The notes under the pieces are model-generated. The model saw nothing but the letters and a program-made list of their open reading frames with translations. It made no database searches and was not told the DNA's origin. From NCBI RefSeq assembly GCF_000964545.1, contig NZ_BBVD01000010.1, positions 1-64,000 on the forward strand: a DNA stretch of 64,000 nucleotides, given 5' to 3'. Positions 45,721-54,044 of the stretch are shown one piece after another. The stretch comes from Comamonas thiooxydans. GTDB taxonomy: Bacteria; Pseudomonadota; Gammaproteobacteria; Burkholderiales; Burkholderiaceae_C. Numbering within the stretch: the first letter of the stretch is position 1; each line of letters starts with the position of its first letter. The position numbers and the translations under genes are program-made.

Positions 45721-45742
45721 GCCGAAATTCCGCAATTTCGGC
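45721..45742 (-). promoter_or_regulatory. Second hairpin in the thiC leader
   Basis: GCCGAAATT and AATTTCGGC form a perfect nine-base stem with a four-base loop, between the attenuator-like terminator and the thiC start. No T-run follows, so its role is unclear. Confidence 0.45.
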
Positions 45743-45776
45743 CTGGTTCTTCACGCACCGGCTGTCCAGAAAAGAC

Positions 45777-45808
45777 AAAACCCCAGTGCGCGAGGCGCCT
45801 GGGGTTTG
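45777..45808 (-). terminator. Attenuator-like intrinsic terminator between the TPP riboswitch and thiC
   Basis: On the minus strand AAACCCCAG pairs with CTGGGGTTT, and TTGTCTTTT follows. It lies about 70 bases beyond the riboswitch and about 165 bases before the thiC start, the expected place for the riboswitch's transcription-ending platform. Confidence 0.7.
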
Positions 45809-45879
45809 CTGTGCCTATGGCTTTCAGGGTTGGCACTCGTGCCAGTTGCCCTGTCAATCCATCGGCCCTGCGTCAGGGT

Positions 45880-45984
45880 CCCGCTCTTCTTCCGCCGGTA
45901 TGAACCGGATCAAGTTCGTCGGGTTCGCCTGCACTGTTTTCACAGTGACTGGCATCTCAGCGCTTTCGCACACCCCGGAGCTGC
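45880..45984 (-). promoter_or_regulatory. TPP (THI element) riboswitch upstream of thiC
   Basis: Read on the minus strand it has the hallmark CTGAGA (within GCGCTGAGATGCC), the variable P3 stem GTCACTGTGAAAACAGTG, and the second hallmark block ACTTGATCCGGTTCATACC followed by GGCGGAAG. A GGGGTG/closing P1 helix begins near 45980. Binding of thiamine diphosphate should switch off thiC. Confidence 0.93.
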
Positions 45985-46068
45985 ACGCAGTATAGGCTGG
46001 TTTTGCCACAATTTGCGCACTCTTGAAGCTGTTTAACTATCCTGACCCTCAAGCGTCTAATCCGCCGT

Positions 46069-46728
46069 TCAATCCAGCCCTTGCAACACCAGCCATTCAT
46101 TGCTGGCGGCACGGCTTGCGCGCCACTGGTTGATGGGCGCGCTGACATCCTCGTAGCCCAGGGCGATGCCAAAGGCAATCTGGTAGCCATCCGGCAATGC
46201 CAGCTGTTCGATCAGCATGTCGTTGTACATGCGCCAGAAGCCCTGGGCACAGGTGGCCAGACCTTTTTCCACGGCCAGCAGCATGAAGGACTGCAGATAG
46301 ATGCCCAGATCCACCCATTGCGCATAGCCCATGCGCTCCTCCACGGCCACGAAAATGCCCACAGGCGCACCGAACATCTGGCCGTTCTTGGCCAGCTGGG
46401 CCAGACGTGCTGCCTTGTCCTCGCGGCCGATATTGATTGCACGGTAAAGATCTTCGCCGTTTTCAAAGCGGCGACTGCGGTAGGGCTCCCACAAACCGGG
46501 TGGATAGGACAGGCCGGGGCGCTGCACGGCCTCGGTCTCCCTGGCCCTGGCGCACAGATCCTTGAGCGCCTGTCCGCCTACAGCGGTCACACGCCAGGGC
46601 TGCATATTGCCGCCGGACGGCGCCTGTGCTGCGGTCTCCAGCAAGTCCCGCACCGTGGCAGCAGCCACGGCCTGCGGCAGAAAAGCGCGCACCGAACGAC
46701 GCTGCTGCAATGCTTGACGAATATCCAT
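46069..46728 (-). CDS. Nitroreductase family protein, copy 1
   Basis: 219 residues. IRQALQQRRSVRAFLPQAV with the FMN-binding R-R-S-V-R pattern, APSGGNMQPWRVTAVGG and CAQGFWRMYND are conserved. Family members reduce nitroaromatics, quinones or flavins with NAD(P)H. A close paralogue is at 48268-48930. It is divergent from binding-protein copy 2. Confidence 0.9.
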   Translation of the reverse strand: MDIRQALQQRRSVRAFLPQAVAAATVRDLLETAAQAPSGGNMQPWRVTAVGGQALKDLCARARETEAVQRPGLSYPPGLWEPYRSRRFENGEDLYRAINIGREDKAARLAQLAKNGQMFGAPVGIFVAVEERMGYAQWVDLGIYLQSFMLLAVEKGLATCAQGFWRMYNDMLIEQLALPDGYQIAFGIALGYEDVSAPINQWRASRAASNEWLVLQGLD

Positions 46729-46912
46729 CTCTTCTACTCTCCTAAATCGCTGGTGTGCAGTGTAGGAGCTTGCGGCATTTTCCCGAGTCGCCGTGGATAC
46801 CTTGTCGCAGCCGCCCCGGTGCTTGCCCTGATGGCGCGCCCTGCTCCAACTGCGACCATGCTGGCTGCCCGTCGCAGTGACTGGGTACTCACCACCTCAG
46901 GAGATGACTCTG

Positions 46913-48133
46913 ATGAAGCCTCGCTCTGTTTGCTCCGCTACCTCTTTTTCCCCAAGAACATTGACGCTGGCACTGGGATGCCTGCTGACCGCTGCAGGCG
47001 CTCAGGCGCAGGACAAGATTCGCATCGGCTTCATCACCGATATGTCGGGCCTCTATGCCGATGTGGACGGCAAGGGCGGAGCCCTGGCCGTGCAGATGGC
47101 CGTGGACGACTTTGGCGGCAAGCTGCTGGGCAAGCCCGTCGAGGTGCTGACGGCCGACCACCAGAACAAGGCCGATATCGCGGCCAGCAAGGCACGCGAG
47201 TGGTTCGACACCCAGGGCATGAACATGCTGATCGGCGGCACCACCTCCAGTGCCGGTCTGGCCATGGGCAAGGTGGCCGATGAGAAGAAAAAGGTCTACA
47301 TCATCAACGGCGCGGGCACTTCGGCCCTGACCAACGACCAGTGCAGCCCCTATTTCGTGCACTATGCCTATGACACCGTGGCGCTGGCCAAGGGCACGGG
47401 CAAGGCAGTGGTGGAGCTGGGTGGCAAGAGCTGGTTCTTTCTGACGGCCGACTATGCCTTTGGCCAGGCGCTGGAAGCCGACACCACCCGCGTGGTCAAT
47501 GCCGCTGGCGGCAAGGTGCAGGGCAACGTCAGGCACCCTCTGAACACAGCCGACTTCTCTTCCTTCCTTCTGCAGGCTCAGAACTCCAAGGCCCAGATTC
47601 TGGGCCTGGCCAATGCAGGTGGCGACACCATCAATGCCATCAAGTCGGCACGCGAGTTCGGCCTGACCAAGACCATGAAGCTGGCCGGCCTGCTGCTGTT
47701 CAGCTCCGACATCCACAGCCTGGGTCTCAAAGCCACGGAAGGCCTGATGTTCACCGACAGCTGGCATTGGGACCTGAATCCCGAAAGCCGCAAGTTCTCG
47801 GATCGCTTCTTTGCCAAGTTCAAGAAGATGCCCACCTCGCTGCAGGCAGCCAACTACTCGGCCGCCATGCAGTATCTGAAGCTGGCCGAGAAGCTGGGCA
47901 CGACGGATGCCGACAAGATCATGGCCGGCTTCAAGGCCACGCCGCTATCGGACTTCTATGCCAAGGGCGTGATCCGCCCCGACGGCCGCTACGCTCACGA
48001 TATGTATCTGCTGCAGGTCAAGGCACCGGCCGAATCGAAGAAGGCCTGGGATTACTTCAAGGTGCTCAAGACCCTGCCCGGCGACCAGGTCTTCACCACC
48101 AAGGAAGAGAGCAAGTGCGCTCTGTGGAAGTAG
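46913..48133 (+). CDS. ABC transporter substrate-binding protein (Peripla_BP_6), copy 2
   Basis: About 406 residues. A signal peptide (LTLALGCLLTAAGAQAQ) is followed by KIRIGFITDMSGLYADVDGKGGALAVQMAVDDFGG (in part) and the same block order as copy 1. The ATG at 46913 has AGGAG nine bases before it; the ATG at 46904 abuts the site and is less likely. It sits between the two nitroreductase genes, all three being close relatives of neighbouring genes. Confidence 0.88.
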   Translation: MKPRSVCSATSFSPRTLTLALGCLLTAAGAQAQDKIRIGFITDMSGLYADVDGKGGALAVQMAVDDFGGKLLGKPVEVLTADHQNKADIAASKAREWFDTQGMNMLIGGTTSSAGLAMGKVADEKKKVYIINGAGTSALTNDQCSPYFVHYAYDTVALAKGTGKAVVELGGKSWFFLTADYAFGQALEADTTRVVNAAGGKVQGNVRHPLNTADFSSFLLQAQNSKAQILGLANAGGDTINAIKSAREFGLTKTMKLAGLLLFSSDIHSLGLKATEGLMFTDSWHWDLNPESRKFSDRFFAKFKKMPTSLQAANYSAAMQYLKLAEKLGTTDADKIMAGFKATPLSDFYAKGVIRPDGRYAHDMYLLQVKAPAESKKAWDYFKVLKTLPGDQVFTTKEESKCALWK

Positions 48134-48267
48134 TCGGTCGGCATTGAAGAAGCGGCCGGGTTGCCTGCATGGCACCCGGCTTGATGCCTTGCGCTTCGTC
48201 CTCGTCTTCTTGCCACGCAGCAAGAAGAAGCGTCAAGCGACTGCCCGCACCGGCATCAAGACAAGGC

Positions 48268-48930
48268 TCATTCGAACCCGCGCATCTCGCACCATTCCCC
48301 GGGCTCTGCCCTGGTGGAGCGCCACTGGTTGATGGGTGCCGCGCTGTCCTCATAGCCCAGTGCCATGCCAAAAGCGATCTGGTAGCCCTGCGGCAGCGCC
48401 AGATGCCGGCTCACAAAATCGCTGTAATTGCGCCAGAAGCCCTGGGCGCAGGTGGCGAGCCCCTTTCCGGTCGCCAGCAGCATCAGCGATTGCAGATAGA
48501 TGCCCAGATCCACCCACTGCGCATGCAACATGCGGTTCTCGACCGCGACGAATACGCCTACAGGTGCGCCAAACATGTGAGTGTTCCGGGCTAGCTGCAG
48601 CAGCCGCCCACTCCTGTCCTCACGCCCCATGCCTATGGAACGATAGAGATCCTCGCCATTGTCAAAGCGGCGGCTGCGATAGGGCTCCCACAGCTGAGGT
48701 GGATAGACCAGGGCCGGATCAGAGTTGGGGGTCGCCGCAGGCATGGCCTGGCGCAAGGCCTGAAGGCTGTCCCCCGTCAGCGCTATCACGCGCCAGGGCT
48801 GGAGGTTGCCGCCTGAAGCCGCAAGTCCGGCCTGCGCCAGCAAATCCCTGACCAGCGCCGCATCCACCCTCCTTGGCAAAAAAGCACGCACCGAATGGCG
48901 CTGCTGCATGGCCTGTTCCACATTCATCAT
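48268..48930 (-). CDS. Nitroreductase family protein, copy 2
   Basis: 220 residues, closely similar to copy 1 over its full length: VEQAMQQRHSVRAFLPRRV, AASGGNLQPWRVIALTG, LWEPYRSRRFDNGEDLYRSIGMGRED and CAQGFWRNYSD. It binds FMN. Start at the first of two adjacent ATGs at 48930. It lies downstream of cysE on the same strand but beyond a terminator. Confidence 0.9.
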   Translation of the reverse strand: MMNVEQAMQQRHSVRAFLPRRVDAALVRDLLAQAGLAASGGNLQPWRVIALTGDSLQALRQAMPAATPNSDPALVYPPQLWEPYRSRRFDNGEDLYRSIGMGREDRSGRLLQLARNTHMFGAPVGVFVAVENRMLHAQWVDLGIYLQSLMLLATGKGLATCAQGFWRNYSDFVSRHLALPQGYQIAFGMALGYEDSAAPINQWRSTRAEPGEWCEMRGFE

Positions 48931-49017
48931 TGCTTGCCTCGGGTTTGAGTTGACAAGCAGTCTCGGCCGGACAGGCAGGGCTTTCGCCCCTCAAATCGAC
49001 TACGGGCAAGCACCATG

Positions 49018-49045
49018 AAAAAAGCCAACGACAGGCGTTGGCTTT
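49018..49045 (-). terminator. Intrinsic terminator of cysE
   Basis: AAAGCCAACG pairs with CGTTGGCTTT, and on the minus strand a T-run follows. Confidence 0.85.
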
Positions 49046-49094
49046 CACTGGCAGAGCAGAAGCATCAAGCGATCCATGGACAAGCGCCTGGGGT

Positions 49095-49934
49095 TTACTT
49101 GCCCAGAATCTGATCGATCTTGTCCTTCTGGAATGCCTCGGGTCGTTCGGACTCACAGGGCACACAGTCCTTTACATGGCCTTGAATCGAGAGCTTCTCG
49201 ATGGCGGCCCACAGCAGTGCAATCTGCTTTTCATGGCCGGCAGCGCCTTCGGACAGAGAGCGCATGGCCTGGGCCACGGGGTCGACTTCGGCCGTCACGC
49301 CATAGGCGGTGAAGCCGCTCTTGCCGCAATCCTCGTCAATCACGACAGCCGTTTGCGCCTTGGCCTCGACCTTGGGTGCCGACTCATGCTCGGTCACATC
49401 GGCGCTATGCCCGGTCTTGCTGGGAATGATGCGCGCCGGAATGCCCACGGCAGTCGCACCTGCAGGCACTGGCTTGATGACCACGGCATTGCTGCCTATC
49501 TTGGCACCATCGCCTACCTCGAAGCCGCCCAGCACCTTGGCGCCGGCACTGACCACCACGTTCTTGCCCAGCGTTGGGTGGCGCTTGGCCCCCTTGTAAA
49601 GCGAGGTACCGCCCAAGGTGACACCGTGATAGATGGTGCAGCCATCGCCCACCACGGCGGTTTCGCCGATCACGACACCCATGCCGTGATCGATGAAGAC
49701 CTCGCGACCGATGACGGCACCGGGGTGGATTTCAATGCCGGTGAACCAGCGCCCCATGTGCGAGATGAAGCGTCCCAGCCATTTGAAGCCATGCGTCCAG
49801 CACCAGTGCGCAGGACGCTGCAGCCAGATGGCGTGCAGCCCCGGATAACAGGTGATGACCTCCCAGGTGCTGCGGGCCGCGGGGTCGCGGTCAAGAATGC
49901 ACTGGATGTCGGAGCGCAGGCGATCAAGCATCAA
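49095..49934 (-). CDS. cysE: Serine O-acetyltransferase, short N-terminal type with C-terminal extension
   Basis: 279 residues. The N-terminus is short and lacks the helical trimer-pairing region of E. coli CysE, as in EpsC-like enzymes. GIEIHPGAVIGREVFIDHGMGVVIGETAVVGDGCTIYHGVTLGG (in part) is the left-handed hexapeptide repeat with the catalytic His and Asp. After the repeat, about 100 residues (from GHSADVTEHES) form an extension with several Cys. It makes O-acetylserine for cysteine. It follows trmJ by 33 bases, so they are likely co-transcribed. Confidence 0.93.
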   Translation of the reverse strand: MMLDRLRSDIQCILDRDPAARSTWEVITCYPGLHAIWLQRPAHWCWTHGFKWLGRFISHMGRWFTGIEIHPGAVIGREVFIDHGMGVVIGETAVVGDGCTIYHGVTLGGTSLYKGAKRHPTLGKNVVVSAGAKVLGGFEVGDGAKIGSNAVVIKPVPAGATAVGIPARIIPSKTGHSADVTEHESAPKVEAKAQTAVVIDEDCGKSGFTAYGVTAEVDPVAQAMRSLSEGAAGHEKQIALLWAAIEKLSIQGHVKDCVPCESERPEAFQKDKIDQILGK

Positions 49935-49967
49935 ATAACAACGTGAGGAATGTTTAGCTTGTGAAGT

Positions 49968-50768
49968 CTAGCGGGTTGGTGGCTGGCTCTGCAGCATGGC
50001 TTTGGCAACACCGCGAAGAATATGGATTTCTTCCTGGGTCAGCTGCGCGCGGTTGAAAAGCTGGTTAAGCCTGGGCATGAGCTTCTTGGGTGCTGCCGGG
50101 TCCAGAAAGCCGATATGGGCCAGGGCCTGTTCCCAGTGGCCCAGCATACCCTGCACCTGGGCCATGTCGGCGCGATGCGCCTCAGGCGTGTGCTCCACCA
50201 CGGGAAAACCACCCAGTGCCACGCGCCAGTCATAGGCAACGACCTGAATGGCCGAGCCCAGATTGAGCGAACCGAACTGCGGATTGGACGGAATCGACAG
50301 CGCCACATCACAGCGATAGACATCGTCGTTGCTCATGCCAAAGCGCTCGCAACCGAACAGAAATGCCACGCCCTTCTGGTTGCAGGCCGCACCGGATGTG
50401 GGCAGGTTATCGGTCAGACCTGCGTCTACTTCAGACACAGAGCGCACATCGAGCTCTCCTTTCAGGAGCAACTCGAAATGCTCGCGCGGAGTGCGTGTAG
50501 GCGGGCCGAAGTCGCGTGGCGTCATTGCCGTCGCGCACATATGGCTGATGCCGTCCAGGGCTTCCTCCAGGGTGTCGACCACGCGGGCCTTGTCCAGCAC
50601 ATCCAGTGCGCCACTGGCACGCTGAATGGTTTCTTCCTTGCGCAGCACGTTCTTGTAGCGTGGGCGCACCAGCACCAGGTCGTCGAAGCCCATGGTCTTG
50701 AGCGCTCGGGCAGCCGCGCCCACATTGCCGGCATGGCTGGTTTCAATCAGTACGAATCGGGTTTTCAT
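49968..50768 (-). CDS. trmJ: tRNA (cytidine/uridine-2'-O-)-methyltransferase TrmJ
   Basis: 266 residues. TRFVLIETSHAGNVGAAARALKTMGFDDLVLVRPR is the SPOUT start (in part), with LFGCERFGMSNDDVYRCDVALSIPSNPQFGSLNLGSAIQVVAYD (in part) holding the knot. It methylates ribose 32 of several tRNAs. The ATG at 50768 is the family start; much longer frames run past a divergent promoter. It is divergent from suhB. Confidence 0.94.
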   Translation of the reverse strand: MKTRFVLIETSHAGNVGAAARALKTMGFDDLVLVRPRYKNVLRKEETIQRASGALDVLDKARVVDTLEEALDGISHMCATAMTPRDFGPPTRTPREHFELLLKGELDVRSVSEVDAGLTDNLPTSGAACNQKGVAFLFGCERFGMSNDDVYRCDVALSIPSNPQFGSLNLGSAIQVVAYDWRVALGGFPVVEHTPEAHRADMAQVQGMLGHWEQALAHIGFLDPAAPKKLMPRLNQLFNRAQLTQEEIHILRGVAKAMLQSQPPTR

Positions 50769-51027
50769 CAACGCAGAACAATGCAAAAGGCCCCACTTGT
50801 GGCCTTGATAAGACAGCAGACTACGCGGCCAGCTCTCTCTCTGACATCCGCAAGCGCCGCAGAGAAGACCCTCGGGTCGCCGGGACGAACAAGCAAAAAA
50901 CGCGCAGCCTGGGTAGAATTGCGCCCATTGTCGCCGCCCCGCATCGCCGGTCGCGGCTTTTACGTTCTTACCCGCGTAGTTCAGCCCAGTTTTGCTCCGG
51001 GCTGCATCGCCAACGCACTCACAATTT

Positions 51028-51948
51028 ATGTCGAACTCCCTGCACCCCATGCTCAACGTGGCCATCAAGGCTGCTCGCGCCGCTGGCGCCCTCATCAACC
51101 GTGCCGCACTGGATGTGGAATCGGTGCGCGTTGCGCAAAAGCAGGTGAACGACTTTGTGACCGAGGTAGACCAGGCGGCCGAGCGCATCATCATCGAGAC
51201 GCTGCTCAACGCCTACCCCCAGCATTCCATCCTGGCCGAAGAATCGGGCAGCGAGCATGGTGCCAAGAACTCCGACCATGTCTGGATCATCGATCCCCTG
51301 GACGGCACCACCAACTTCATCCACGGCTTCCCCGTGTACTGCGTGAGCATCGCCCTGGCCTACAAGGGCAAGATCGAGCACGCCGTGATCTATGACCCCA
51401 GCCGCAACGACCTGTTCACGGCCACCAAGGGTCGCGGAGCCTATCTGAACGAGCGCCGCATCCGCGTCTCCAAGCGCACCCAGCTGCGTGATTGCCTGAT
51501 CTCCACGGGCTTCCCCTTCCGCCGTGGCGACAACTTCAAGCAATACATGCTGATGCTGGGCGAAGTCATGCAGCGCACCGCCGGCGTGCGTCGCCCCGGC
51601 TCCGCAGCCCTGGATCTGGCCTATGTGGCTGCCGGCTTTGCCGACGGTTTCTTTGAGTCCGGCCTGTCCATCTGGGACGTGGCTGCCGGTTCTCTGCTGG
51701 TCAGCGAAGCCGGTGGTCTGGTGGGCAACTTCACGGGTGAAGCCGACTTCCTGGAACAACGCGAAATCCTGGCCGCCAACCCACGCATCTATGGTTCGCT
51801 GATTCCCGTGCTGGGCAAGTTCAGCAAGTTCGCCACCGCTGGCGAAAAAGCGGCCGTGCGTCAGGCTGTCAAGACTGGCGAATTCGAAGCCCCCGCCGAG
51901 GAAGACACCGAAGCTGTGGCCGAAGAAGGCCAGAAGAACGCAGAATAA
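51028..51948 (+). CDS. suhB: Inositol-1-monophosphatase / SuhB
   Basis: 306 residues. ILAEESGS and IDPLDGTTNFIHGFP hold the metal ligands (Glu and Asp), and LSIWDVAAGSLLVSEAGG the second Asp. It hydrolyses inositol phosphate; in enterobacteria SuhB also joins the rRNA antitermination complex. Beyond the usual 270 residues there is an acidic, Ala/Glu-rich tail of about 30. A TAGAAT about 110 bases upstream may be its -10. Confidence 0.93.
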   Translation: MSNSLHPMLNVAIKAARAAGALINRAALDVESVRVAQKQVNDFVTEVDQAAERIIIETLLNAYPQHSILAEESGSEHGAKNSDHVWIIDPLDGTTNFIHGFPVYCVSIALAYKGKIEHAVIYDPSRNDLFTATKGRGAYLNERRIRVSKRTQLRDCLISTGFPFRRGDNFKQYMLMLGEVMQRTAGVRRPGSAALDLAYVAAGFADGFFESGLSIWDVAAGSLLVSEAGGLVGNFTGEADFLEQREILAANPRIYGSLIPVLGKFSKFATAGEKAAVRQAVKTGEFEAPAEEDTEAVAEEGQKNAE

Positions 51949-51974
51949 AAAAGGCGGTCGCCCCACGACTGCGG

Positions 51975-52008
51975 AAAGGGCCTGGTCCGGTGGACCGGGC
52001 CCTTTTTT
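51975..52008 (+). terminator. Intrinsic terminator after suhB
   Basis: AAAGGGCCTGGTCC pairs, with small mismatches, with GGACCGGGCCCTTT, and seven T residues follow. Confidence 0.88.
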
Positions 52009-52156
52009 TATGTCGCCAGAGGCCGCCACCAGGCAATAGACGCTCCTTGGGGGCAGCGTCCACAAGCAATGGACAAGCGTCGGAGGTGTATTTCTCTCCA
52101 CAGAATCCACAAACTCCCGGTCCAGAATCTGTCCGACGATAAATGGGCAGAACAAT

Positions 52157-53230
52157 ATGATGGACTTCTTCAGCCAGCACTGGGCGCTGGCCATTGACTG
52201 GGTATCCATGCATGCGGTGACTCCCGTGGTCAACGCACTCCATATTGCCGAGGCAGCGGGCGATCCGCGCGAGATAGCCGCTGGCATCCTGATCGCGCTG
52301 CTGCAGCTGTTTCTGATCGGTTGTGTGATGCGGCCGCTGGAGAGTCTGCTTCCCGCCGAACGCTGGGCCGACCGCCGCCACACCACGGTGGACCGCAACT
52401 ACACCCTGCTCATGCTGCTGGGCCTGTTTCCGCTGTTCAGCTTTTTGATCCTCATGCCGGTCGCCCATATGCTGGGCGGCGGGCCAGCCACCGAGGTGGC
52501 CAGCGGCCTCAAGGCCTGGCTGCCCTGGTTTGAAGGCCACCCCTATATATTGTTTGCCGTGTACTACGTCGTCTACGACTTGACGTATTACTGGATGCAC
52601 CGCGCCCAGCACGTCATTCCCTGGTGGTGGGCCATGCACAGCATGCACCACAGCCAGCGCCAGATGAGCTGCTGGAGCAACGACCGCAGCAACTATCTGG
52701 ACGGCATGCTGCAAAGCTTTGTGCTGGCCAGCGTAGGTCTGGCCATGGGTGTGGAGCCATCCGAGTTCGCCATGCTGGGTCTGCTCAGCGAACTGGTGCA
52801 GAACTTCTCCCATGCCAATGTAGCGCTGCGTCTGGGCTGGCTGGGCCAAATGGGCGAGCGCCTGCTGGTCGGCCCACGCTTTCACCGCAACCACCATATG
52901 CTGCGCGATGCCGAGCGCCCCGAGCGCCACAACTGCAACTTCGGCCAGGTTCTGCCCTGGTGGGATCAGTTGTTCGGCACCGCCCTCTATCACGACGAGG
53001 AACTACGCCCCACGGGCGTGAGTGACCCCGAGGTCGATGCCGACAACGAGCGCGGCCTGATCGCCATGCAGTGGTACACCTTGAAGCGCTTCTGGGGAGC
53101 CTTCAGTTGCCGCGCGGGCTGGAGGCTGGGCGATGTGTCCTTCGGCCCGGGCTACCGCCCCATTCATGACGACGATCAAGGCTCTGGCTCTCAATCCGAG
53201 CAAGGCGTGCAGACGGCCTCTGCCAAATAG
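52157..53230 (+). CDS. Sterol desaturase / fatty acid hydroxylase family membrane protein
   Basis: 357 residues with about four transmembrane stretches. The eight-His di-iron pattern is visible as HRAQH (near 148), HSMHH (near 160) and HRNHH (near 243), with HDEE following. The family hydroxylates or desaturates lipids. The C-terminal tail is polar and repetitive. It is transcribed rightward, immediately before the truncated mutS. Confidence 0.9.
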   Translation: MMDFFSQHWALAIDWVSMHAVTPVVNALHIAEAAGDPREIAAGILIALLQLFLIGCVMRPLESLLPAERWADRRHTTVDRNYTLLMLLGLFPLFSFLILMPVAHMLGGGPATEVASGLKAWLPWFEGHPYILFAVYYVVYDLTYYWMHRAQHVIPWWWAMHSMHHSQRQMSCWSNDRSNYLDGMLQSFVLASVGLAMGVEPSEFAMLGLLSELVQNFSHANVALRLGWLGQMGERLLVGPRFHRNHHMLRDAERPERHNCNFGQVLPWWDQLFGTALYHDEELRPTGVSDPEVDADNERGLIAMQWYTLKRFWGAFSCRAGWRLGDVSFGPGYRPIHDDDQGSGSQSEQGVQTASAK

Positions 53231-53336
53231 CCAAAAAACAGCCATGCCCCCTGCTATTGGGCATCACGGATAATGCAGCATTCGGCGCCCGCCCAGCACC
53301 GGCGCGGCGCCCCCTGTTTTGCATACCGCTGAAGCG

Positions 53337-53429
53337 ATGACCCAGACAAGCACAGAATCCCCGTCGCTGCCCTACTCCCCAGACATGACTGACCTCTCGG
53401 CGCATACGCCGATGATGCATTGGTTTTAA
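53337..53429 (+). pseudogene. mutS: Truncated 5' end of mutS, interrupted by the prophage
   Basis: An ATG at 53337 opens a 30-codon frame ending DLSAHTPMMHWF and stop. SAHTPMM is the highly conserved start of MutS, where QQYL and the GDFYELF mismatch-binding motif would follow; here the frame instead turns into prophage sequence within three codons. MutS recognises mismatches and starts repair. The full gene should resume at attR beyond the right edge. Alternatives (a chance short frame) are unlikely because the match covers seven consecutive family residues at the correct distance from the start. Confidence 0.82.
53400..53420. other. Probable attL core within mutS
   Basis: Host-like mutS sequence is recognisable through ACGCCGATGATGCA and is lost directly after it. 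The crossover should lie in or just before ATGATGCA. Confirmation needs the matching attR beyond the window. Confidence 0.6.
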
Positions 53430-53457
53430 TACCTCTGATAAATTTCAGATTACCGAA

Positions 53458-53480
53458 AAACCTACGCCTAAACCTACGCC
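53458..53480 (+). repeat. Two direct repeats near attL, possible integrase arm sites
   Basis: AAACCTACGCC occurs at 53458-53468 and again at 53470-53480, one base apart. Short direct repeats near the core are typical binding sites for the N-terminal domain of tyrosine integrases. Assignment is by position only. Confidence 0.45.
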
Positions 53481-53484
53481 AAAC

Positions 53485-53510
53485 AAACCTCCCACTCAGG
53501 AGGTTTTTTT
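53485..53510. terminator. Intrinsic terminator at the prophage left edge
   Basis: AAACCTCC pairs with GGAGGTTT around a six-base loop and six T residues follow; the A-rich left flank makes it work on both strands. It would stop host transcription entering from mutS. Confidence 0.85.
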
Positions 53511-53589
53511 ATGTCGGGTTCTTCTCACGCAGCCAATAGATGCGACGTAAAAGTGGATTCATAGAGTTTGATTTCAATCAATCGATATA

Positions 53590-53605
53590 CTGTATGCATG
53601 TACAG
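53590..53605 (+). promoter_or_regulatory. LexA binding site (SOS box) of umuDC
   Basis: CTGTATGCATGTACAG is a perfect CTGT-N8-ACAG palindrome, 20 bases before the UmuD start. LexA bound here would silence the operon until the SOS response. Confidence 0.88.
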
Positions 53606-53624
53606 TCATCGACTTTTGAGCGGC

Positions 53625-54038
53625 ATGCCCGTCCAACTCACTGCCTCCCCAGTTGCTTTGCCTCTGGCAGATTGCAGCGTGCGCGCAGGCTTTCCCTCTC
53701 CAGCCGAGGACTTCTCCGGCAAACGGCTGGACATTGCCGAGCTGCTGGTTGAGCACCCGCAGGCCACATTCCTGCTGCGCGTGGCCGGTCCATCCATGCG
53801 TGAGTACGGCATCGATGACGGCGACCTCATCGTGGTGGATCGGGCGCTGCGCGCTCGCCATGGCAGCATCGTCGTGGCCGTTCTTGACAATGACTTCACT
53901 GTCAAAGTCTTGTACAACGCTGGCGGCAATTTCAGGCTCCGAGCCGGCAACCCCACCTACCCCGACATCGTCCCCAAAGAAAACCAAGAGCTGGAGATCT
54001 GGGGCGTGGTCAAGTCCTGCATCAAACGCTTTGCATGA
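53625..54038 (+). CDS. umuD: UmuD-like SOS peptidase (S24 family) of polymerase V
   Basis: 137 residues from MPVQLTASP. The self-cleavage site is Ala21-Gly22 in VRAGFPSP, the catalytic Ser is Ser57 in AGPSM, and Lys94 is in FTVKVL; the spacing equals that of E. coli UmuD (Ser60 and Lys97). UmuD' joins UmuC to form polymerase V. An ATG nine codons earlier lies inside the SOS box and a TTG still earlier lies in the promoter, so I use 53625. Stop and umuC start are six bases apart. Confidence 0.9.
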   Translation: MPVQLTASPVALPLADCSVRAGFPSPAEDFSGKRLDIAELLVEHPQATFLLRVAGPSMREYGIDDGDLIVVDRALRARHGSIVVAVLDNDFTVKVLYNAGGNFRLRAGNPTYPDIVPKENQELEIWGVVKSCIKRFA

Positions 54039-54044
54039 GCATGT

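Noticed and set aside
48151..48180. Hairpin after binding-protein copy 2 as a terminator
   Set aside because: GCCGGG and CCCGGC pair but there is no T-run, so I did not list it as a feature.
53568..53624. Upstream TTG or ATG starts for UmuD
   Set aside because: They lie in the promoter or inside the LexA box; the ATG at 53625 gives the correct spacing of cleavage site and catalytic residues.
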